From Arthrobacter sp. zg-Y844 (lineage in GTDB: Bacteria; Actinomycetota; Actinomycetes; Actinomycetales; Micrococcaceae): a stretch of 64,000 bases of DNA. Where the stretch lies: positions 434,001-498,000 of the forward strand of contig NZ_JANFLS010000002.1 of NCBI RefSeq assembly GCF_024385465.1. The letters run 5' to 3'. Of the stretch, positions 20,829 through 31,114 are shown piece after piece (the first letter of the stretch is position 1; each line of letters starts with the position of its first letter). The notes beneath the pieces were generated by a model. That model did no database searches, was not told the origin of the DNA, and saw nothing but the letters and a program-made list of their open reading frames with translations. Position numbers and translations under genes: made by a program.

Positions 20829-21497
20829 CTACCCCTCCGGCCGGTTCCGGTTGTAGCTGTCCGAGCGCTCCTGGCCGCTGAGCTCGGCGATGGCGTCCAT
20901 GACCCGGTCAGTGGCCTGGCGGCGGGCCGGCAGCGCATGCTCCGGACCGGTCTTCTGGAAGTACAGCGGCTGCCCCACCTTCAGGGTGAAGTGTCCGGGC
21001 TTGACCGTTTTCTTGCCGGCGGGCTGCAGTTTGTCGGTGTCGATGAGCCCCACGGGCACCACCGGCGCCCCGGACGTCAGGGCCAGCCAGCCCACGCCGG
21101 TGCGTCCGCGGTAGAGCAGTCCGTCGCGTGAGCGGGTGCCTTCGGGGTAGATTCCGACGCCGCCGCCCTCCTCAAGGATGTCCAGCAGGGTCTTGAGCGC
21201 CGCAACACTGGCGGCCTGCTGGTCGCGCTGCACCGGAATGGACCCCACGCCTTCGAAGAAGCTTTTCATCGCAAGCCCCTTGAGGCCGGTCCCGGTGAAG
21301 TATTCGGCCTTGGCGAAGAAACCCACGCGGCGCGGCAGCAGGGCCTGGACCAGGACGCTGTCCAGGAAGGACTGGTGGTTGCAGGCGACGATGAACGGGC
21401 CGTGGGCGGGAACGTGCTCGAGTCCGGTGATCGTGGGCCGGCACAGACCGGCGACAAGCCCGCGGGTGCTTGCCCGGGTCAGGTTATAGAGAACCAT
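20829..21497 (-). CDS. Lysophospholipid (1-acylglycerol-3-phosphate) acyltransferase, PlsC family
   Basis: Membrane-associated acyltransferase, probably making phosphatidic acid. The 222-aa protein has the catalytic HX4D motif (H41 to D46 in NHQSFLD), the substrate-binding YPEGTRS (117-123), and a late APVVPVGL motif. It overlaps the HAD gene upstream by 14 bp, suggesting a two-gene unit. Substrate specificity cannot be read from the sequence. Confidence 0.88.
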   Translation of the reverse strand: MVLYNLTRASTRGLVAGLCRPTITGLEHVPAHGPFIVACNHQSFLDSVLVQALLPRRVGFFAKAEYFTGTGLKGLAMKSFFEGVGSIPVQRDQQAASVAALKTLLDILEEGGGVGIYPEGTRSRDGLLYRGRTGVGWLALTSGAPVVPVGLIDTDKLQPAGKKTVKPGHFTLKVGQPLYFQKTGPEHALPARRQATDRVMDAIAELSGQERSDSYNRNRPEG

Positions 21498-22182
21498 TCA
21501 GTGCCGCTCCGTTCTGCGCATAGGCCAGCACAGCATCGGCCAGTTCTTCCGCGGTGTCAACGACGACGGCGGCCCCCGCCGCATCGAGCTCGCCGTCGGC
21601 AGCGAAGCCCCAGGAGACTCCGATGCAGTCGATTCCGTTGGCGGCGGCGCCCTCGACGTCGTGCCGGCGGTCGCCGATCATGACGGCCCGGTCGAAGGTG
21701 CCCGCGTGCCGCTCCAGGGCGGCACGGATGATGCCGGCTTTCCCGTTGAGCGCGGCGGCGGCCTGCTCGTCGGCGGGTGAGCCGTGAACGGAAGCAAAGA
21801 GGCTGTCCATGCCCTGCACCTCCAGGAGTTCCACCGCCAAGTGCCCGGGTTTCTGGGTGGCCACGGCCACGGTGTGTTCCGTGCGCAGTTTCTCCACCAG
21901 TCCGCGGATGCCCGGGTAAGGCCGGCTCTGTGCCATGCCCGCCTCCCGGTAACCCTGCCGGTAGTGGCGGATCACCGCTTCCAGGCGGTCCTGGGGAACG
22001 CCGGCAATGTCACGCAGGGACGTCACCAGGGACGGGCCGACCATCCGGAACAGGTCCGCCTCTGACGGCTCCGGCAGCCCGCAGGCGGTGAGGGCGGAAC
22101 AGATGCCGCCCGTAATGGCACCGGCCGGATCAACCAGCGTTCCATCGAGATCGAACAGCACCAAAAGCCGGGGAGAAGTCAC
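21484..22182 (-). CDS. HAD-family phosphatase, phosphoglycolate-phosphatase-like
   Basis: A 232-aa HAD hydrolase with the nucleophile motif FDLDGTLVD (D11 and D13), a helical cap, and the C-terminal metal site GDRRHDVEGAAANG. The GTG at 22182 directly precedes the conserved N-terminus. A frame continues upstream but codes for implausible Arg/Pro-rich sequence. CAAACT lies 7 nt before the GTG, a weak leaderless-type signal. The substrate is unknown, with phosphoglycolate or pyrophosphate the usual guesses. Confidence 0.8.
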   Translation of the reverse strand: MTSPRLLVLFDLDGTLVDPAGAITGGICSALTACGLPEPSEADLFRMVGPSLVTSLRDIAGVPQDRLEAVIRHYRQGYREAGMAQSRPYPGIRGLVEKLRTEHTVAVATQKPGHLAVELLEVQGMDSLFASVHGSPADEQAAAALNGKAGIIRAALERHAGTFDRAVMIGDRRHDVEGAAANGIDCIGVSWGFAADGELDAAGAAVVVDTAEELADAVLAYAQNGAALNGSL

Positions 22183-22285
22183 GGGCCTAAGTTTGGCATA
22201 TCGGGGCGGCCCAAGGGAAAAAGGTATGCCCGGCGGCGCATATCTCCCGGGTGCGTTTTGCCCGCGCGACGGGACCGGGCATGCC

Positions 22286-22324
22286 GAAGGCCGGCGCCGC
22301 CCCCTCGGGCGGCCGCCGGCCTTC
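22286..22324 (-). terminator. GC-rich hairpin after uvrA
   Basis: GAAGGCCGGCG (22286-22296) pairs with 22314-22324, with further GC pairing inside. It starts 7 bp after the uvrA stop on the minus strand. There is no U-run after the stem. Confidence 0.65.
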
Positions 22325-22330
22325 ATTGGA

Positions 22331-25234
<2,904 letters not shown>

Positions 25235-25241
25235 GTTTTCC

Positions 25242-25247
25242 ACTGTA
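25242..25247 (-). promoter_or_regulatory. -10 hexamer of uvrA (leaderless)
   Basis: TACAGT is followed by 7 nt (GGAAAAC) and the GTG at 25234, the spacing expected when transcription starts at the start codon. Confidence 0.6.
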
Positions 25248-25261
25248 GTTCAAACGCCGAT

Positions 25262-25277
25262 TCGAAAAAGTATTCGA
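25262..25277. promoter_or_regulatory. Candidate LexA (SOS) box of uvrA
   Basis: TCGAAAAAGTATTCGA is a 16-bp site with perfect 5-bp arms TCGAA/TTCGA. The actinobacterial LexA consensus is TCGAAC-N4-GTTCGA, so only the two inner arm bases differ. It lies 14 bp upstream of the uvrA -10 hexamer and overlaps the -35 region, where a repressor would block transcription. Confidence 0.65.
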
Positions 25278-25363
25278 CCCCCCGGGTTTCGCCGCGGGCG
25301 AAGCGGAACCGGTGCGGGGCTCCCTGGCTGCATGCCCTTGGAGCGATCCGAAACCCCGCAAAC

Positions 25364-25380
25364 CGGACGCTGCGTGTCCG
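25364..25380 (-). terminator. Weak hairpin at the GntR gene end
   Basis: CGGACGC-TGC-GTGTCCG with one mismatch, flanked by AAAC and GTTT, straddles the GntR stop codon. It is a modest terminator candidate in front of the uvrA promoter. Confidence 0.35.
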
Positions 25381-25381
25381 T

Positions 25382-25798
25382 TTAGCCCAGGGCCGCCCGC
25401 AGGAGGGACACGGCGTCGTCATCCGAGACGCCGTTGGCCCGCACAGCAGCGGCATACGCGGCGGCAGCTTCGGCCACCCGGCCGCGGCCGGTGTCGCCGC
25501 CCGCCGCGACAACGGTGCCGGCGCGGGACCGCGTGGTGACGACCTGCGCCTGCTCCAGCTCGCGGTAGGCCTTCGCCACCGTGTTGACGGCCAGTCCGAG
25601 GTGTCCGGCCAGGGCACGCACCGGTGGAAGCCGGGTCCCGATGGCGAGGCGCCCCTCGTTCACGGCGTCCAGGATCTGCAGGCGCAGCTGTTCGTAGGGC
25701 GGGACCGAGCTGGAAGCGTCAATCCGGACCCCAGCCAGCACACCGGCGTCGTTGCCGGCGGAGGTCGGTGCGGTTACGGGGGTTGTGTCAGGCGTCAT
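25382..25798 (-). CDS. GntR-family transcriptional regulator, YtrA-like
   Basis: A 138-aa regulator with a winged helix-turn-helix (PPYEQLRLQILDAVNEGRL, then LPPVRALAGHLGLAVNTVAKAY, about residues 33-80). The short helical C-terminus lacks a ligand-binding FCD or UTRA domain, the arrangement of the YtrA subfamily that usually controls adjacent ABC transporters. It starts 9 bp after the ABC exporter gene, so autoregulation of that exporter is a reasonable inference. It also has its own leaderless-type promoter. Confidence 0.88.
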   Translation of the reverse strand: MTPDTTPVTAPTSAGNDAGVLAGVRIDASSSVPPYEQLRLQILDAVNEGRLAIGTRLPPVRALAGHLGLAVNTVAKAYRELEQAQVVTTRSRAGTVVAAGGDTGRGRVAEAAAAYAAAVRANGVSDDDAVSLLRAALG

Positions 25799-25804
25799 GG
25801 TGCA

Positions 25805-25810
25805 ATGCTA
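25805..25810 (-). promoter_or_regulatory. -10 hexamer of the GntR gene, made from the upstream stop codon
   Basis: TAGCAT lies 6 nt before the GntR ATG. Its first three bases are the TAG stop codon of the ABC exporter gene. Confidence 0.5.
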
Positions 25811-27775
25811 GTGCCCGGCCGGATCGGCAGGCGCCGGCATGTCGTCCTCCGCCCCGGCATCCTGTGCCGGCTCGGCGAACTGTGAACGGTAGAGCTCGGT
25901 ATAGAACCCCTCGGCCTCCAGCAGCGCAGCATGGGTTCCCTGCTCCACGATCTGCCCGTCCCGCACCACCAGGATGATGTCCGCGTCCCGGATGGTGGAC
26001 AGGCGATGGGCAATCACGAAGCTCGTGCGGTCCTGCCGCAGGGCGTTCATCGCCAGCCGGATGGCGATTTCGGTGCGGGTGTCCACGGAACTGGTGGCCT
26101 CGTCCAGCACCAGGATGGACGGGTTCGAAAGCCAGGCCCGGGCGATTGTCAGCAACTGCCGCTGGCCCTGGCTCAGCGCCCCGCCGTCGTACCCGAGCAC
26201 GGTGTCGTAGCCCTCCGGCAGGGACCGGACGAAGTGATCCACATGGGTGGCCTGCGCCGCCTCGACGATCTGCTCCTCGGTTGCATCGGGTGCGCCGTAG
26301 GCCAGGTTCTCCCGCACCGTGCCCTCGAACAGCCAGGCGTCCTGGAGCACCATGCCGATGTGGCCGCGCAGTTCCTCGCGGCGGAGCCGGGCAATGTCGA
26401 TGCCGTCGATGGTGATGCGGCCCGCGTCCACCTCGTAGAAACGCATCAGCAGGTTGACCAGGGTGGTCTTGCCGGCGCCGGTGGGACCCACGATGGCCAC
26501 GGTCTGCCCGGGCTCCGCGGTGAAGGACAGGTTCCGGATCAACGGCGCATCGGGGCTGTAGCTGAAGGAGACGTCCTCGAAGGCCACCCGCCCCCGCACC
26601 GCCTTCAGGTGCTCGGGCCGGGAGGGGTCCGGCTGCTGTTCCTTCGCGTCAAGGAGGGCGAACACCCGTTCGGCGGACGCGACGCCGGACTGGAGCATGT
26701 TGATCAGCCCGCCAAGCTGTCCCAGCGGCTGGCTGAACTGGCGGCTGTACTGCACGAAGGCCTGCACGCCGCCGATGGACAGCTGCCCGTTGGCAACCTG
26801 CAGTCCGCCGACCACCGCCACGGCCACGTAATTCAGGTTCGAGATGAACGTCATGGCCGGCATGATGATGCCCGAGACGAACTGGGCCCGGAAGGCGGAG
26901 CGGTACAAGCGGTTGTTGGCGGGGGCGAAGCCTTCAATGATCCGCTCCTGCTGGCCGAAGGCCTTCACCACGTCCTGGCCGGTGAACATTTCCTCGATAT
27001 AGCCGTTTACCTCGCCGGTGGACTTCCACTGGGTCTTGAACTCTGCCTGCGAGCGCCGGGCAATGAGGACGGTGACCAGTGCAGAGACGGGCACGGTAAT
27101 CACGGCGATCAGCGCCAGCAGCGGGGAGATGGAAACCATCATTGCGAGCACGCCCACGATGGTCAGGACCGAGGTGATGATCTGGGTCAGGCTCTGGGAG
27201 AGGGTCTGGGCCAGGTTGTCGATGTCGTTGGTGACCCGGCTGAGGACGTCTCCCCGCGATTGCTGCTGGAAGTGGGACATGGGCAGCCGGAACAGTTTGC
27301 CGTCGACGTCGCGGCGCAGCCGGTACATGGCGTTCTGCACAATGCGGGCGGTCACCCGTGCCTGGAACCAGCCGAACGCGAAGGCCGCCAGGTAGATGCC
27401 CAGCACGCCGAGCAGGATCCCTGCCAGTCTGCCGAAGTCCAGTCCCTGCCCCGGGACCACGTCCATTGCCGCGAGCATGTCCGCCAGTTCCCGCTCCCCC
27501 GAGTCCCGCAGTGCCTGGACCTGGGCGTCCTTGGACACCCCCGCGGGCAGGCCCTGGCCGATGAAGCCGTCGAAGATGACGTTGGTGGCCTCCCCGAGGA
27601 TCCGTGGCGCGCTGACGGCGAGCGCCACGGAGACGACGGCGGCAACCAGTACCGCCGCTACCCGTACCCGGTCCGGTGCCATCAGCACCAGGATCCGACG
27701 GACACTGGAGGCGAAGTTCTCCGGCTTGGCCGTTGCGGCGGCTCCCGGGCGCCCCCGTACCCCCGGCGTACTCAT
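25808..27775 (-). CDS. ABC exporter, fused membrane and ATPase domains (catalytic partner)
   Basis: A 655-aa half-transporter. Six membrane helices (about 30-350) with an enlarged first external loop of roughly 60 residues are followed by an ATPase domain with Walker A GPTGAGKTTLV, signature LSQGQRQLL and Walker B LVLDEATSSVD with the catalytic Glu intact. It overlaps the next ABC gene by 4 bp (ATGA), so the two subunits almost certainly form a heterodimer. The substrate is unknown, and multidrug or lipid export is the usual role for this type. Confidence 0.9.
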   Translation of the reverse strand: MSTPGVRGRPGAAATAKPENFASSVRRILVLMAPDRVRVAAVLVAAVVSVALAVSAPRILGEATNVIFDGFIGQGLPAGVSKDAQVQALRDSGERELADMLAAMDVVPGQGLDFGRLAGILLGVLGIYLAAFAFGWFQARVTARIVQNAMYRLRRDVDGKLFRLPMSHFQQQSRGDVLSRVTNDIDNLAQTLSQSLTQIITSVLTIVGVLAMMVSISPLLALIAVITVPVSALVTVLIARRSQAEFKTQWKSTGEVNGYIEEMFTGQDVVKAFGQQERIIEGFAPANNRLYRSAFRAQFVSGIIMPAMTFISNLNYVAVAVVGGLQVANGQLSIGGVQAFVQYSRQFSQPLGQLGGLINMLQSGVASAERVFALLDAKEQQPDPSRPEHLKAVRGRVAFEDVSFSYSPDAPLIRNLSFTAEPGQTVAIVGPTGAGKTTLVNLLMRFYEVDAGRITIDGIDIARLRREELRGHIGMVLQDAWLFEGTVRENLAYGAPDATEEQIVEAAQATHVDHFVRSLPEGYDTVLGYDGGALSQGQRQLLTIARAWLSNPSILVLDEATSSVDTRTEIAIRLAMNALRQDRTSFVIAHRLSTIRDADIILVVRDGQIVEQGTHAALLEAEGFYTELYRSQFAEPAQDAGAEDDMPAPADPAGH

Positions 27776-29505
27776 GCCACTTCCTCCGCGGTGAGCTGCG
27801 AAGCAACGATTTCCCGGTAGGTGTCCGAGGATTCCATCAGCTCCGCATGGGTTCCCTGACCTACGATCCGGCCTTCTTCCAGCACCAGGATCTTCGCGGC
27901 GTCGGTAATGGTGTTCACCCGCTGTGCCACGACAACTACGGTGGCATCCCGGGTCTGCGGCTTGAGTGCCGCCCGGAGCCGGGCATCCGTGGCGAAGTCG
28001 AGGGCGGAGAAGCTGTCGTCAAAGAGGTAGATGGACGGCCGGACCACCAGGGCCCGGGCAATCGCGAGGCGTTGCCGCTGTCCCCCGGAGAAGTTGGCTC
28101 CGCCCTGTTCCACCTGGTGGTCCAGTCCTCCCTCGGCTGTCCGCACGAAATCTGCCGCCTGGGCGGTCTCCAGGGCTTCCCAGAGTTCGGCGTCGGTGGC
28201 GTCCGGCCGGCCGAAGCGCAGGTTCGAGGCGATGGTTCCGCTGAAGAGGTAGGCCCGCTGGGGAACCAGCCCGATACCGCGGCGCAGCGAGGAGAGGGTG
28301 ACCCCGGCAATGTCCTGCCCGTCGACGGCGATGCTGCCGGAGGTGGAGTCGAGCAGCCGCGGGACCAGGTTGAGCAGCGTGGTCTTCCCCGCCCCCGTGG
28401 AACCGATGATGGCCGTGGTCTCCCCGGGCAGGGCTTCGAAGCTGAGGTTGAACAGCACCGGGTCCTCCGCGCCCGGGTAGCTGTACCCGACGTCGGTAAA
28501 GGTGAGCCGCCCGCCGTCGTACGCCAGCGTCCCCGCCCCGGGGGCATCCGCAACGCTGGTCCGGGTATCCAGCACCTCGAAGATCCGTTCGGCGCAGACC
28601 GCTGCGCGGGGAAGCATCATGATCATGAACATGGACATCATCACCGCCATCAGGATCTGCATGATGTAGGCAATGAACGCCGTAAGCGCACCGATCTGCA
28701 TCTGCCCGGCGTCAATCCGGAAGGCGCCGAACCACACCACCGCGACCGTGGCGAGGTTGGCGATCAGCATGGCGGCGGGAAACAGCAGGGCCAGCAGCTG
28801 GCTCACCCGCAGCTGGGTGGAGGTGAGGTCCCTGTTCGCCCCGGCGAAGCGTTCCTGCTCGGAGTGCTCCCGGATGAACGCGCGGATGACGCTGATCCCC
28901 ATGATCTGTTCCCGCAGGACCGAGTTGACCCGGTCGATCTGCCGCTGGGCCCGCCGGAACAGGGGAATCAGCCGCTTCAGCACCAGCCCGATCACCAGGA
29001 ACAATGCCGGCAGGATCAACAGCAGGATGCCGGAGAGCGGTATGTCCTGGTTGAGGGCCAGCAGGACCCCGCCCACTCCCATGATGGGAGCCGAAACCAT
29101 CATGGTGAAGGTCATCAGCAGGGTCATCTGCACCTGCTGCACGTCATTGGTGGTCCGGGTGATCAGCGACGGCGGCCCGAACAGGCCGACTTCCCGGGAG
29201 GAGAAGGTCTCCACGTTGGTAAACAGCGCGGCCCGGATGTTGCGGCCGGCACTCATGGCCACCCGCGACGCCAGATAAGTGGCCGCGACGGAACACAGGA
29301 CCTGACCCGCCGTGACGGCAAGCATCCACCCGCCCACCTGCATGATGACGCCCGTATCTCCGGTGACCACGCCGCGGTCAATGATGTCCGCGTTGAGGGT
29401 AGGGAGGTACAGCGTGGCGACGGTCTGCAGCAGCTGCAGGAGAACGACGGCGGCCACCGCGCCTTTATAGGGGGCCAGGTTTTCCCGGACCAGCCTCAGA
29501 AGCAT
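27772..29505 (-). CDS. ABC exporter, fused membrane and ATPase domains (degenerate partner)
   Basis: A 577-aa half-transporter with six N-terminal membrane helices, Walker A GSTGAGKTTLLNL, a good signature FSGGQRQRLAIARAL, but Walker B LFDDSFSALD, where Asp replaces the catalytic Glu. Heterodimeric exporters such as BmrCD and TM287/288 have one such degenerate ATP site, so the asymmetry supports pairing with the following gene. TACGTT lies 6 nt before the ATG. Confidence 0.9.
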   Translation of the reverse strand: MLLRLVRENLAPYKGAVAAVVLLQLLQTVATLYLPTLNADIIDRGVVTGDTGVIMQVGGWMLAVTAGQVLCSVAATYLASRVAMSAGRNIRAALFTNVETFSSREVGLFGPPSLITRTTNDVQQVQMTLLMTFTMMVSAPIMGVGGVLLALNQDIPLSGILLLILPALFLVIGLVLKRLIPLFRRAQRQIDRVNSVLREQIMGISVIRAFIREHSEQERFAGANRDLTSTQLRVSQLLALLFPAAMLIANLATVAVVWFGAFRIDAGQMQIGALTAFIAYIMQILMAVMMSMFMIMMLPRAAVCAERIFEVLDTRTSVADAPGAGTLAYDGGRLTFTDVGYSYPGAEDPVLFNLSFEALPGETTAIIGSTGAGKTTLLNLVPRLLDSTSGSIAVDGQDIAGVTLSSLRRGIGLVPQRAYLFSGTIASNLRFGRPDATDAELWEALETAQAADFVRTAEGGLDHQVEQGGANFSGGQRQRLAIARALVVRPSIYLFDDSFSALDFATDARLRAALKPQTRDATVVVVAQRVNTITDAAKILVLEEGRIVGQGTHAELMESSDTYREIVASQLTAEEVA

Positions 29506-29511
29506 CCTTGC

Positions 29512-29517
29512 AACGTA
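29512..29517 (-). promoter_or_regulatory. -10 hexamer of the ABC exporter operon
   Basis: TACGTT, then six bases (GCAAGG), then the ATG at 29505. No separate leader is possible with this spacing. Confidence 0.5.
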
Positions 29518-29589
29518 CGCCCGTCCGCGAGCGCAGACAATACCCGGGTAAGACTGCTGCCCCCCGGGGCCGGGACAGGGCCGGATCGC

Positions 29590-29595
29590 TAGACT
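29590..29595 (+). promoter_or_regulatory. -10 hexamer of the metallo-hydrolase gene
   Basis: TAGACT, then GGCGGG, then ATG at 29602: a good leaderless match. No -35 element is visible. Confidence 0.6.
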
Positions 29596-29601
29596 GGCGG
29601 G

Positions 29602-30240
29602 ATGGAGGATCTGGAGAACATCACTATCCGCAGCGTGTCCGTCAGCGAGATGGACAACAACGTCTACCTGCTCACCGGTAAAGCATCCGGTGCGCAGGTA
29701 CTAATCGATGCCGCCGCCGACTTCCCCGCCATCCAGCAGCTGCTGGCCGAGGGTGCGCAGGACGCAGCGGTACCGGCGAAGCTGGAAATGGTCATCACCA
29801 CGCACAGCCACTGGGACCATGTCCGGGCGCTCGCCGAAACGGTGGCGGCCACCGGTGCCCGGACCGCAGCCGGCACGGCGGACATCCCCGACATTGAGGT
29901 GCCCACGCTTGTTCCCCTGGAGCACGGGGACACCGGCACGTTCCCGGACTTCGAGCTGGAGGCCATCTCGCTGCGCGGCCACACGCCCGGGTCTGTGGCG
30001 CTGCTCTACCGCGATCCGCACGGTCCGGCCCACCTGTTTACCGGGGATTCCCTCTTCCCCGGCGGGCTGGGCAACACGCAGAAGGACCCGGAACGGTTTG
30101 CCCAGCTCTACCAGGACGTATTCGAACGTGTGTTCGATTACCTGCCGGATGACACGGTGGTGCATCCGGGACACGGTGCCGGCACCACGCTGGGCGCCGA
30201 GCGTCCGCACCTGCGGGAATGGAAGGAACGCGGCTGGTAG
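29602..30240 (+). CDS. Metallo-beta-lactamase-fold hydrolase
   Basis: A 212-aa cytoplasmic protein of the glyoxalase II/MBL type. It has the metal-binding THSHWDH motif (about 72-78; the third metal-motif position is Ser rather than the common Ala), GHTPGSVAL, the bridging Asp in FTGDSLFPGGLGNT, and a C-terminal VHPGHGAGTTLG. The fold is secure but the substrate is not evident. It is convergent with the tam-like gene. Confidence 0.85.
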   Translation: MEDLENITIRSVSVSEMDNNVYLLTGKASGAQVLIDAAADFPAIQQLLAEGAQDAAVPAKLEMVITTHSHWDHVRALAETVAATGARTAAGTADIPDIEVPTLVPLEHGDTGTFPDFELEAISLRGHTPGSVALLYRDPHGPAHLFTGDSLFPGGLGNTQKDPERFAQLYQDVFERVFDYLPDDTVVHPGHGAGTTLGAERPHLREWKERGW

Positions 30241-30271
30241 CTGCCGCGTTCCGTACCGCCAGGGCGCGCCG

Positions 30272-31051
30272 CTAGCCCGCCTTCCGCCCCACCATGAACA
30301 GCCGCCGGAACGGGAAAACGGTTCCCCAGGCCTGCCGCGGATAGGCCTGGCGCAGCAGGGCCGCGTAGTCGGTTTCGAAGGCGGCGAAGTCCTCGGCGGA
30401 CAAGGCATCGATGACCGGACGCAGGGCGGTGCCGCGCACCCACTCCAGTACCGGGTCCTCACCGGCCAGGACCTGGGCGTAGCTGGTCTCCCAGACGTCC
30501 GCTTCGAAGCCGGCCTCGGTGAAGAGGGCCAGGTAGTCCACGGGCTCGTCCACGGCGCCGGCATGGCGCAGCACCCCCTCCAGCTTCGGGGCCCAGCGGG
30601 CGCTCGCCGCCAGTTCCCGCATCAGCACATGGGAAGGTGCCGTGAAGTTGCCGGGGACCTGTACGGCCAGCCAGGCGCCGTCGTCGAGCTGCTTGGCCCA
30701 GCGGCGCAGCAGCTCCTGGTGACCGGGCACCCACTGCAGTGCGGCGTTGGACACCACCACCTCCGTGCCCGGCTCCGGTTCCCAGTCCTCGATCCGGCCC
30801 TGTACGAAGTCCAGGTTCGACGGCGCGCCGTCCAGCGCCCGGGCCGCGGCGACCATCTCCTGCGAGGAATCGACGCCGGTAACCTGCGCCTGCGGCCAAC
30901 GGGCCGCGAGTGCGGCGGTGAGGACGCCTGTGCCGCAGCCCAGGTCCACCACCCGGGCCGGGGAAGAAGCCGCTACCCGGGCCGTGAGGTCGAAGAACGG
31001 GCGGTCGCGGTGCGAGGAGAACTGTGTGTACTTTTCGGGATCCCATTTCAT
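30272..31051 (-). CDS. tam: Class I SAM methyltransferase, trans-aconitate 2-methyltransferase-like
   Basis: A 259-aa SAM-dependent methyltransferase with motif I VVDLGCGTGVLTAAL (about 34-48), the acidic VTGVDSSQEM, and SNAALQWVPGH, a pattern shared with E. coli Tam, which detoxifies trans-aconitate. The start ATG gives MKWDPEKYTQF, typical of Tam. TAGTCT lies 7 nt before it. Identification as Tam rather than a relative rests on overall similarity. Confidence 0.82.
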   Translation of the reverse strand: MKWDPEKYTQFSSHRDRPFFDLTARVAASSPARVVDLGCGTGVLTAALAARWPQAQVTGVDSSQEMVAAARALDGAPSNLDFVQGRIEDWEPEPGTEVVVSNAALQWVPGHQELLRRWAKQLDDGAWLAVQVPGNFTAPSHVLMRELAASARWAPKLEGVLRHAGAVDEPVDYLALFTEAGFEADVWETSYAQVLAGEDPVLEWVRGTALRPVIDALSAEDFAAFETDYAALLRQAYPRQAWGTVFPFRRLFMVGRKAG

Positions 31052-31058
31052 GGTCCCG

Positions 31059-31064
31059 AGACTA
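31059..31064 (-). promoter_or_regulatory. -10 hexamer of the tam-like gene
   Basis: TAGTCT with 7 nt to the ATG at 31051. It sits back to back with the helicase promoter in a 63-bp spacer. Confidence 0.55.
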
Positions 31065-31105
31065 GCCGCCGCACCCTGCGGAAAACGGGACCGGCACGGC
31101 CCCGT

Positions 31106-31111
31106 TAGTCT
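31106..31111 (+). promoter_or_regulatory. -10 hexamer of the helicase gene
   Basis: TAGTCT lies 3 nt before ATG 31115 and 9 nt before ATG 31121. The spacing to the second ATG is the more workable one, and no ribosome site is seen for either. Confidence 0.45.
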
Positions 31112-31114
31112 GGT

